A stretch of 64,000 bases of DNA from NCBI GenBank assembly GCA_027574665.1, contig CM050654.1:12518142-12582141 (forward strand). Reading direction: 5' to 3'. A program made the position numbers and the translations under genes. Within the stretch, counting starts at the first letter, position 1; each line of letters starts with the position of its first letter. This document shows positions 12,366-23,861 of this stretch, one piece after another. Source of the stretch: Rhynochetos jubatus (lineage: Eukaryota; Chordata; Aves; Eurypygiformes; Rhynochetidae). The notes beneath the pieces are model-generated. The model ran no database searches. It worked only from the letters and a program-made list of their open reading frames with translations, and was not told the origin of the DNA.

Positions 12366-14698
12366 GCACTACACCAGAAGTTGGGAAATCAAAATTGGAA
12401 GCCAGCAACTTGAAACACTTATAAATCAAAACTGAAAATTAGTCAGCTTTCCAGCAAAAATTCTGGCTTCCAGTTAATTAAATGTAAAGACTTATAAAAA
12501 TCTCAACTATGTACTTATACACCAGGTATGCTTTTATTTTATAATACTGTAAATAAAGATATTATCAAAATAATCCCATTTCAATATTAATTTTTCTTTT
12601 TTCTTTTTAATTTTCAAATGAGTGTTTCTGATTTCATATGTTAATCTGTTTGGAATCTATTTTTATTAGTCTAACAGAATTATAAACCTAAAAGTTTACA
12701 GTCCAAAAGCTAATAGTACCAAATATGCATAACAATGTAATACTTGTAAGAGTTTTGTCGAGAATTCCTAACTATTAATTTGGAAGTAGGTCTTTATTTT
12801 CCCTCTGTGATAAGAAATTTAAGAGAGTTGATTCTAGAGGACTAATAAGTTAATTGCAAAATTATTTTTTTAGGAAAGCTGACATCTGAGTGATATCTGA
12901 AACATTTCTTACAGCTTCAGATCCAATTTCTCCAAGTTCTAAATGCAATTTACAGCCATAAAATGCTCCCGCAATGAGTGAAGGTGCAAACCAGTTCATA
13001 CCCCAACAAGAATTCCATGACACACCCTGGCTCGAAAACATGGCCAATTCCTACACCTTTCACAGTGCTGTAAGAAATCTATATAATTAATTTGTAGTTG
13101 AGGATCTGCAGAATTTTATCTGTATCAAAAACATGTAATTTGGGGGGTTTATGATGACACTGGATAGGACCTATAAACCTTCAAAATTCCTCTTGTACTA
13201 TGCAAATCAAACTATCTAGTAACTCGATGGGGAAATGGGGAACACAGGCTTTCACATAGCTGCTGCTTCACCATCAAAGGCGAACGGTGGTCTTAAAAAC
13301 TGCTGCTCTTTTCCTGGTGACAATTTTTTTTATCATCAGTACACCTTATGAAAACTCAAGGGGAAAAAAATATACTCATCTTCCATAGAAAGCTCATTTC
13401 CATAATCAACTCAATGATCTAAACAAGTTGAATGCACATTAGAATCAATTAGATAGACAGTCCCAGCTGTTTCAAGTCAAACTCTTCTGCACAGTTGTAA
13501 ATAGAAATGATAACATGGATTCCCTTCCCTGCCTAAATCTCCAGCATTTTATTTTTTCCTGGCTCTGTGTCACATAGTGAATACTATATGAACAGCTTGA
13601 TCTGTTTACTTAGTAAATGCATAGCTGGTCTATATAACATTGCATATGCTGACATAAATTCTTTGCAGTATAACATTCTTTGTCAAAACTTGATAGACAT
13701 TTATTAAACTGAACTTTTGATTATACCTTTAGTAGTAGGAAATACCATAGTTCATCCAAAAAAATAGTTTTCATTAGTGAATATGTAATTCACTGCAGGG
13801 CTACAAAACACTCTTTCCGTCAATCCACAGCTCTTTCTTTGTATCTTTCTGCATTAAATTGTAACCTCTTTATGTACAGGTCCTTGTTATTGCTGTTTTA
13901 CTGTTTGAGTACCAGGGGTCGTCTTCGACCAAACTCATAAACATGATTCAGGATAATGTCACAATTTTCACCAGGTAGATTTTTTCATAATACCTAAAAT
14001 TTATTTAATCTGTTTTCTTAAAGAAAATTGATATCAATTGGAGTAATTCTGCCTAGTTTTTTGGGGGGGAAAGGATTTTTTGAGGCTCATTTAATTTGAT
14101 ACAGGTGGTTTTGACTTGACATACTTGGTTTTGAACTGGAGGGGAAAGTCTCTTCAGGCATTTTAGAATATTTAAAAATCAAAATGCATTATTCAACTCT
14201 TCTCTAAAATGTTCTGAGGCATGGTTTTTTTGGCAGAGGAATAACTTGGCCACTAATAGTTCAAAAGGAAGAACATAAAGAAGGAACCCTTTGCTATAGC
14301 TTCTGTGCTTTACAAAGTGCAAGGGAATTGAACAGAAGATAGTTATGCTCATTGAAATGGCGTGGAGATTGGGACTGAGTGCATGCAGCAACATGGATTA
14401 GGTTCAGCATTTCTTCTGTTTAGAACAGAGGCCAGACATGCATGTATGCTCAGCTAGAAAGTATGATATTGAAATGCATGAGGCATAACTTTACAATGCA
14501 CCTTGTATATGGGTTATGATGTTGCTGCACTTCTTCATAAGCAGATCCCAAGACTGCGCCCTCAGCTTGGGAAGTCATAGATAAATTATTCACAAATATT
14601 TCCTGCAGTCCTATGCTTGGTTATCAAGTCAGCAGCCAGTAAATTTAAAGGCTAATCCTTCATCAAGGAATATTGGACACTGTTTGTGATCTACTTAC

Positions 14699-14804
14699 CC
14701 GAGCTTCATAAAAACAGCTGTGTCCATCTTTCATTTCAGCTTTGTTCTGTGGCCCAATGAAGACAGTGGTCATTTGGTCATTCAGCACGGGATTAAGGGG
14801 ATGG
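14699..14804 (-). CDS. Weak candidate internal exon, unidentified
   Basis: On the minus strand a 106-bp open segment runs from an acceptor-like site (GTTTATTATTTAG before 14804) to a consensus donor (CTCGG then GTAAGTAG at 14698-14691). It reads phase 2 in and phase 0 out; the translation includes NPVLNDQMTTVF and DGHSCFYEAR. I recognise no protein family. Its end phase matches the start of the weaker open segment at 12913-13050 on the same strand, which is suggestive, but a match occurs by chance one time in three. The acceptor's pyrimidine tract is interrupted by A. A pseudo-exon is at least as likely as a real one. Confidence 0.2.
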
Positions 14805-15823
14805 CTAAATAATAAACTGCTTGTAACTGTCACTCCTAGTGGGCTATTAAATACATGTATTTGATCAAGTATGAAATACATGTTTTTCCTGCAAAGTTAT
14901 GAGATTAATAAATTGCACTAGTTTTGATTTAAAATTTTACAAGATGTGTACGTTTAGTCTGTACTAATGATACAGAATGTTGTTTGTCCCTAGTAGTTGC
15001 TAAATCCAAGAAATTAAAAAATAGAGAAAAGAGGAGTTGGATTATTTTCTCATGTGCACTGTGCTTTGCTTTATTTTAAAGATTTTTTTTTCTTAAAAAA
15101 TCTATTCTTTCTGTAAAATTGTGAGTTTTGTACCAGCCTTCTTACCATCTGTGTATTAGCACATTGAGGTATTACATTATGGTGATGGATAAATGCATGT
15201 GACCACCTTAAAATTGAGGAATTTGCCTCCTAAGTGCCTTCTGTGATAGAAGAAGGCTTTCCAGTTACTGTTCTTTATGTTCTTAACAAATAAGAGCCAA
15301 CAAAGAAAGGTTTTGAGTCATCAACTGACTTGTTAAAAATCTCTATTACTAGATTTTGTGCAAGAAACACTTGCCTTCTATACTTCAGGATATATTTGCC
15401 ATGCTAAATTTTGACTATTAAAAGTGAATTTGGTATGAAAATTAGTAAGAAACAAAGTATGAATGGAACTTTTAGTAAGAGGGCTTTAGAGAGCAAAATT
15501 TCACTTTAATTCCTGAGTGGATTCTGTAAAGGAACCAATCGAAAAATAATGTTAACTGAGTTCTACTGTCATTGTTTGTTCAGTTTGTAGGAAGTTGGTT
15601 GTTACTTATATCTGAGCAAGTAGTATTTACACGTTGTGTGCATATGTATTATAACTTTTAGTTGAATTCTAGCACGTAATATTTTTGTGTGTATTCAAAC
15701 TTCTATATTTAGGGATTACTGAAAAAACTTTGATACAGCTTGTTGAAAGTGTGATATCTAAAGTTCAAATAGTAACACAGTGAGCAAACTTGCAGCTTAG
15801 AAAGTTTTCTATAATTCTGTTGC

Positions 15824-15835
15824 TTTTTTTTTTTT
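15824..15835 (+). repeat. Poly(T) run, T12
   Basis: Twelve T are followed by GGTAG. It is a simple homopolymer. It lies about 90 bases upstream of an exon-like acceptor at 15921-15923 and is not part of it. Confidence 0.9.
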
Positions 15836-16622
15836 GGTAGAATTCAAAGCTGAAATGTGGGAAATCAATGTGAAAACTACATATAATGTGTTTTAAGATT
15901 GTGTCTTGTTCTTGACTCTTCAGATTTTGACAGCCGTAAAGGCTTTGGCCTTACTAGTATCTTGCAAAAAAAAACTCACTACGGAAATACTTGAAATAGC
16001 CCTAGTTCTAGCTTCTTGGCTGACTTTGCAAACCACTGAGATTTTAGCTGTTGTGAGCAGGTCTGTACAGAACCCAGAATGCAACCTTTGACTTCTCACG
16101 GTCTCAAAATTTGGTGAGGCCACAGAGCCTCATACATCTCTAGTAGAAGTGCCAGCAAACCCTGTCACACCCTCTTGCCCCTCCGCTGCCTCTTCTGAAC
16201 ACTGTTCATGTTGCTGAGCAGTAAATGAGAGCAGGACTCTGAAAGAAGGTTGGAAGGGCAAGGGCCTTATTCTTCAGCCACATTAATTTCCAGTTTGACT
16301 CATTCCTCTGCTGACAGCAAAAGGCTTAACTATGTAGGCCAGGGTGAGCACCACTGCTGTTGAATATGAAAGCGCAACCTACCACTGTAGAGTGCCCTCT
16401 ACTTCAGGAAAATAATACAATCTACCTCTGCCATTACCACAGTTAGTGTAGCTCACATCCAAAGACAATATACCACATTACAACGTAGTGCAGTTGGAAG
16501 ATCCCTTAACAAAAGATACTTCAATCCCAGCTCTTGTCTTTAAACCGAAAAGAGCTACCCTAAAAGATCATAAGCCACAGTCTCATGATGTGTCTCTGGA
16601 GCACACATATTGATCCTGCAAA

Positions 16623-16677
16623 GAACTATGAAACTATGGAAGGGAAAATACATTGCATTTTCATGTTTTCATAGTTC
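16623..16677. repeat. Perfect 11-bp inverted repeat with 33-nt spacer
   Basis: The arms GAACTATGAAA (16623-16633) and TTTCATAGTTC (16667-16677) are exact reverse complements. The spacer is AT-rich. It is consistent with a short stem-loop and no function is assigned. Confidence 0.65.
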
Positions 16678-19600
16678 AGTACTATTCCCTGGCAAGTATG
16701 TTGTCCTCCTACTGCAGCTCCCTCTAGTAACCTTCCAAATACCATGTCTACGAGGGTAATAAGTTAATGAGCAGACTCCCTCCATGTCTTGACTGATATG
16801 CATTCATTAATTTAACAGTACACTTTCCCAGTCATATAGTTTATATTTTGTTAACTGTGTTGCACAGTTTAATAATTGATATTTATGATTCTTCTTGGTA
16901 TGTACTGTTAGTGAAGATGAATACAGTACTGATTTAGTTTGATTTGTCACAGATCCGGGCACCTGTTTCTCTGGCTGAGCTCCTCCATATCTCAGCTGTG
17001 GATATTTTGAAGTACTTTGGCAACTAAGCTACATCTTCACTAGTTGAACAACATACTTCAGCTGCAAAGTTATTTACAAACTTTACTGACCGATCTGCAT
17101 ATTCTTGGGCTGAATTTGCTACACACAGCACTTCGCAGATGGAACTGAATTCTTCACTAATCATGGGAGATGAATTAATTTATTTGATTAGCAGTAATTT
17201 GCATTATTTGCTGATTATGTTCTTCAGTTCCTGCCCTAAAGAGCTGTGTTGTCTTGCCAGTGCTGGTTAATCACTTACTATACTTGAGAGAGGAAAGCAT
17301 TTTGGTTGTACATAAAGAGATTGTTCTGTCTTCAAAGGCTTCCTAAAAAACACTCCTTCCATGTCACATAGGGGAGGTTATTATGTTTTAAAAAAGAGTA
17401 CATGTGAAAGCATATTTTCCGATGAAGGTAGTCTTTTTTTAGTTTCTTGTGCTACCATTTGCTTTATTTTCTCGTTATTTATTGTGGTTATGCACGTGCC
17501 GTTACTGTGGCCATTACTATGGCAATGCCATTCTTTGTTAGTGCCGAGAAGGGGTTTATGGATGTATGGGTGCACGCACTGAGGTTAAGTTCCCCACTGG
17601 ACTAGGTTGCAGTTTAAACTCACCTGAAGCTGCAGTCAGGTGTCATAGCAAAGACACTGGAAGCATAGTGGTTTACTTCCAGTGACGAGTTAGGGGGGTA
17701 TCCCAGTGTGCTCTACACAACTTACTGGACCAAGTTGCCTTTTTTAATCTCCTTCAGTGTGTATTAAACTATATCATGGTGTAATTACTTTGTAAATAAG
17801 CACAATACATGCAGGAGACAGTACGCAACACATCTTCATAAAAATCTACTTCTGCTCCCTGCTGTCAATCCCTTTGATACACAGATTTTTACAAATATTT
17901 TATGTAAAACATCTTTACCTGATGGTCTCAGTTTTAGGAAATTAAGTCTTCCACCTCAGCTTATGCAAAGGAAGTATTCTTTACTTATCTACATAGTGCT
18001 TAGAGTAAGAAATTTTTCTCACCAACTTAAAGTGGTTGCCATCCACCATTCACAGAATCGAAAACTTAGTAGGAAGGTTTGCATGCAGTTTCTGGCTGAG
18101 AGGAGTGACACAGAGTCATGCTTACCAACTAGAGCTGTGGCCTATTATGTCATTATTTATCAGTGAGTTAATTTTTCCTTTTGTTAATCTGAAGAGTTAA
18201 ATCTGTCCTGGTCCCTAAATTGCATCCAGGAAGGGAAATGAGTTTTGCATATTTGACTTGTTCAGCATACAGTATAAAAACACTGACGTTAAAATATCAA
18301 ATGAGGAAAATGTGCCTTTTACTTAATAAATGAAACAAAATACAATTACAAGGAGTGTAACTGAGTCAAATGCATAAAGAATCAGTGATTTTTTTTTTCA
18401 GTTGGCTAAAATTATTAGAAATTAAATATGGCTAGAAATAGAAATACTTTAATTTTTAACATTTCTACTTGGGACAGCTTTTGTCTTCAAGATCGCTGAA
18501 AAACTATGGTTTAAAGAAACATAATTTGAATTAGAAATAAAATGAGAGGTTTCTGAAATGTTCACCAAAAATATGTATGAAAAATGCAATGCAAATTAGC
18601 AGTCCTAACTGTATGTCTAAAGTTACAATTCTTTTCCAGTGTGTATCACTTTATATTTTTATACATTACACTTTATATGACTTTTTATAGCTTTATCTTT
18701 TGGTGTCATGAGGCCCTTCTGAAACTCTTCATAATTGGCTTACTTGTCTGTAGTTCACGAAATCCCATAAGAATTGTCTCGAAATCTTGGTGTCACGTTA
18801 ACCACCTCTATTTTTCTAGCACCAAGGTAGTTATAAGCAAAAAGTTACATATTACCACATTACAGTAATTTCATACCTGACTGCCTTTAGAACATCTTAC
18901 TGAATATCACTTGATCTTGGGGATTTGTTGCTTGTTTTACCTATTTGTTCCTAATTCTAGTCTAATGACAAATTTGAGATGGACGGACATGTCCATCATA
19001 AAGGATGTTTATGGTATAATTCATTTTCAGTGAGTGTAGGAGAAAATTTATTTTCGTGACTCGTTTATAGGATTTCCTTCTTACTGTAAATGTGTATTGT
19101 CCCTACAGAAAGGCAGCATCCCTGGTTCTGGTGTGTTTAGAAGAAGCTAGTTTTAGGTTTTATGCTGTTAGCAAGTTCATCAGTGTTTCAGTCTTCCTGT
19201 TGCTTTTTGCATCTTGCCTATATTCATGTTTGGGTCTGGGGTTTCTTTTTCACATCACCTTTCAAATAATGTCATTTACTTTGCTTTTTAATTACAACAA
19301 CTTTATTTTCTTTCTAAAACCTTTTAGTAACTATAATACCGTAAACAGTGTATGCAATCTCTGCACACCAAAAAGCACCTTTACCCTTTGGTATGCCCCT
19401 TTTAATTAAGTTTCCATAATATAAGGAAGGATTGCTGCTGTAATAAACTTGCCAGGTTTTATGTAGTCACCCTTTGGAAATCAAAAACTGATAGATCAGA
19501 TCTCTTGGCTTTTTTTGGTGTGATCCAAAAAGGAATTGAATGAAAATACATTACAGCTTATGTAAGAGTGGTTCTATTTTTTTGTGCATCACTTAAACGG

Positions 19601-21876
19601 GATTTTCTTTACGACATTCCTCCTCCATTTTCTTCTTCAGTTTTGTTCCCTTTCACTCTGTCATTGATTTTGCATCTACAAAAGATCTGGGGATGGCTTG
19701 GAATTTCTCTCCTTCTACACTCCTTGGCTTTTCCACACTGTTTTTAATTTCTGAACAATTTGCCAGTACAGATTCTACGTTCAAATGTAGAACAAGTGGG
19801 ATCCCAAGACTCAGAAATATGGGATCAAGTTTTTAATTTTGTGAATTTGAGTGATTTTTTTCATAAAGCTAATTTTTTTTCAGACAGTGAGTCTCTTTAG
19901 CTCCGGTAGGTTTTGTGTCATATTATGAGTCTTTAATATTCACCCAAATTATAGAAACAAATCCTGTTGTTTTCTCCTTCTTGATGATATTTTGTTAGGG
20001 AATTTTTAATGCCTCTTGAAATCTACCAAAATAGTAAATTTTTAGGGAAAAAAATGTATCTCCTATAAAAAGATGGTATTTTCTGTGTATAGTGTCAAAA
20101 CAGTGGATTGTAGTGAAAAAGTGCCTTCTGCAGTTTTGCATGTTAAGCAAAGGTGCTATAGATGGTTACTTCATTCTGGTAACATAATTGGTCTGCTGGC
20201 ATTATACCCACATTACTTCAAGGGATGAAAATAAAATTATAAAGTGCTGCATAAAGCCTGAAATGGCCACCTTTAAGTTTAATCTTCCCCTTAATGCTGT
20301 AGAGTCTATAAAATATTCATTAATTCAAGTTTTTAATAGCTTTTATCAATCCATCTTTCCTTTGTAAAGGAGACAATGTCTAATATGTATGATCCTTTTC
20401 TCTTTATGCTTTCAACCTGTTGCTAAATCTTATTATCTTACCTAGTTTTAAAGTTACTTAAGCAATGTTTGTTTGTCTGGAGCATGCAAAGCAATAAACA
20501 GCTCCTGCTCTACTGATATGTTCAGAACCTCAGGCCGTTATGTGCAAGGCATATAGTATAGGTGTACCCTAGTTAAACTGACTATTAATTCCTTTCCGCG
20601 TAAACAAAAAGAAAATGGTTCATAAAACTTTAACGTATTGGTGAAAGAATTGTTGTGTGATCTACACCAATTAATATGTTTCTATTGACTATGTACTTCT
20701 CCTTTAAGTACATTCTTTCAGTAATATCCCTCAGCTTACTGCTTTCTTAATGAACCATCTATATTATATAGGAAAACAATTTAATGAAAGAAATTACATG
20801 AGTAGAACAAAGCTATCAGTGGTTTCAAGTATTCTATCACAATAATATTAAAAAGTAATAATGGGATATTCCTTGACCACCTAAAAGTATCATAATTTGC
20901 AGTCATGCTTAATAATTGACATAAAAACCAGGGTCTGACTGTGGCCAAAGAGAAGAAATACAAAATTCTCCTCTTTCAACTCCGTGGATCTTTGTAGGGA
21001 TCAACAGCTGATAAATACCATCTTCCTGGAAAAAGAAAATGCGGGGAAGGCTCATAGTAGTTTCTGTGGGTCTCTTGGACTTTTATCTGAAGCAGCGTAG
21101 TTTCAGCCATACCAACTATCCTGGGCTTTCATGACAACATCTACACAGAAGAGTTGAAAGACTTGCTTTCACTTACATCTAATAATAAACTTGAAGTGTA
21201 CCAAATACTTTTGTTCTTGCTATAGTTTCATTATTTAAAAAAAACATAAATATGTCTGTTTCCTGAGAATAACTGGCTAATATTTTTAACTGAACATTTA
21301 ATGTGACAATGAAACTTACTGGCACCTGCCAGATACTTGTTTAAATTCCATAAAGACAGAATATTTAGTCTTGTTTTTAAAATAATATTGTGTGGACTTT
21401 TTAAAATAAATTATATGGATGTCTGGAAAAAATACTGTAAAAAAATATTCGTACTTCAAGATTTAAGCCAAACCCTAAATACTGGCATTAATGTTAGAAG
21501 CTTAGGATGTATTTCACAAAACTACAAAATTGGATGCTTGTTTCTCTTCCCTTTCCACCCTCCCTTAGTCCCTTGGGAAGCTCCAAGATACTTCTGTAGG
21601 CGAGATAACAAAACAGCACTTATTCTGCATCTTGGTGGGTTGATTGAAGTCATTGTATTTCACTCCACTCACGGTACAGTGTTTTAGTAGAGCAGCTGAA
21701 AACCTTCAGCACAGGGGATGGAGACCTGCAGCAATAGACCACAGTATGCTCTGCAGTATGTGTGTGAGCGCTCTCCTTGATATTTGTAGTATATCATACC
21801 AGGGTTTTGATGGGATTTTGTATCTCTTAATCTTCATTTGATAAAAACCAGTTGAATCAACCATTGTTGATTCTCT

Positions 21877-21899
21877 CCCTTTTCTAAGAGAGAAAAGGG
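21877..21899. repeat. Perfect 9-bp hairpin with 5-nt loop
   Basis: CCCTTTTCT (21877-21885) pairs exactly with AGAAAAGGG (21891-21899) around the loop AAGAG. The stem combines one polypyrimidine and one polypurine arm. Confidence 0.65.
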
Positions 21900-23850
21900 G
21901 TAGGCAACCTGCTTGGAGAAAGTGAGGGAAGAGTGACACAAAACTCGGGGTCAGTGATTACAGGCATCTGTAGATGAAAGCAGAGTTTGCAGCAATGATC
22001 AAGATATCTCAAAACTCTCTAGTTTTTAATATAGGAAATGGAGAAGAACAGAGCAGATAATCCTAAGGGTTTTTTTCCACTGCTGTTCATGTGGCCCACT
22101 ATTCCCACAACCCGGGTGCCAGTGAACAGTGCCCATTGCTGGCTATTGTCAGAGATGGTGTACTGGACGAAAGGCAGTCTCTGCATAGACCTCTGGAGCT
22201 ACAGCTTGACATGTGAGAATGAACCAGCACTAATGCTTATCTTCCAGTACCTGTGCATAATTAGCAGAGCTATTTGTGCAGTGAGGGCAAAGTAACAGGA
22301 AGCATTAAAGGGTTTTCTGAAGGAAGACAGCCTTACTCATCAATTTGAGTCCTAAACTGGAAGACTTTTAGGCTGTGTGGCACTGATGATGGTCTGAAAA
22401 CCTCTGTCATGGGAAGACCAAGACCTGGAAGATGGTAGTATTTTGTCACTCAGCTGATGGGTGTTAGGCTGTGTCACAAGTCTTGGGAATAAAAGGGAAA
22501 ATGTTTTGTGACAGAGCAGTCAGAAATGAACAAACAGTGACTCTACAAATGGACCCTTAGACGTCTTCTTGAAGATCTCCTGTCTTTCTGTGCCTGATGT
22601 AACTGATTTACGCATGTTTACTAGTGTTCTTTTAATTCAGATACAGTCTGAGTGAATGAAGAATTGGTTAGATGCATCAATATGATGACTGGCTTGTGAA
22701 TGAGCTGGTTCAAGTTAGTGCGTGAAACTCGATTTCTGATCCTACAGCTCTTCTGATAGAGCCTTGAGTCACTTGTTCACAACCGCTTAGCACAGCTATG
22801 GATAACGGTGCACTGACAGGGCCCTTCCCTTTCTTTCAAGGATGCTCTGCATTCTGCAACTAACGTTGTTATGCTGCAGACCAGCTTTCTGTAACGTTGC
22901 ACTGCAGTACCGCCAAATGTAAGGTGTGAACGTAAAGCTAGGCATTATTACTATTTTAGGCTGAGTCCAGTCTAGCAGCTAAGTACTTTGCAGATGCCAG
23001 GGAGCTGTTTGTCTGAACAGTTCAGTTGAAAGAACTAAGGAGTTGATATGATAGGGGCATATTTACAACTGAAGGACTGGAAAACTCCAGAAGGCAGACT
23101 CTGTTGGAAATAAACTTCACAAAACAGAATGAGGAAACAAAACCAAAGCTAAATATTAGTTGCTGCAGCTTTCATTCTTGCAGACTGCAGAAATGTGAGT
23201 TGCTGACTGCAGTTCTCAGATGGATTAATTCCAGGTTCATAGAATTAGAAGTCAACCTGAAATATGAAAATCCATATAAGGGTCTAAAGTAGCCATTGAA
23301 GATAGCAAGGATATGATAGTGTAGCCTGTCATTCAATAGGTTTCAGTTAATTTCTTTGCTAACCCACAAAATTATTGTATAACATTGAAAAAAAATCAAT
23401 CTATTTTTGCCTGCAATCCCCCTTTGCTAAAATAGAGTAAAACTTTAAGCTCACAGGAGAAATTCTGAAGGTAAAGTAGGTTAACAAGCATTATTGAGAA
23501 AGACTGATAGCAAGAGAGAGTTTACAAACTCTTGCAGAGAATTGAGAGTAGAGGTACCATTGGGGGAGAAAGTGTCTGCTGAAGCAGGGAGTGGCAGGTT
23601 CTTTCCTGCTTTGCATCTCAGTGAGTAACCAGTAATGCTATTCTGATTCACTGGTATCATACTTGCCTTTCTGCTTCTAGTATTGGGAAAAATGACTACA
23701 TGGGGTGCCCAGAATCACCCTGTTGAAGAAAGATGTGATTGAGCATTAAAAAATATGATAGGATGGGGAAAGAAAAGAGGTAAGCTGCTTTTTCTCCTTA
23801 TACCTTCTGCAGTAGAAAAGATGCAGAATTAGTAGAAATAACTTTAAATT

Positions 23851-23861
23851 AAAAAAAAAAA
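23851..23861 (+). repeat. Poly(A) run, A11
   Basis: Eleven A follow TTTAAATT and are followed by TAAAATC. Simple homopolymer. Confidence 0.9.

Noticed and set aside
18046..18086. Possible CR1 3' end in reverse (CACAGAATC followed by GGAAGG)
   Set aside because: Only a 9-base match; the conserved GGTTGGAAGGGACC block is absent.
22381..22460. Possible C/D-box snoRNA (TGATGAT at 22384 and CTGA near 22452)
   Set aside because: The flanks of the two boxes do not form the required terminal stem, and TGATGA/CTGA words are frequent by chance.
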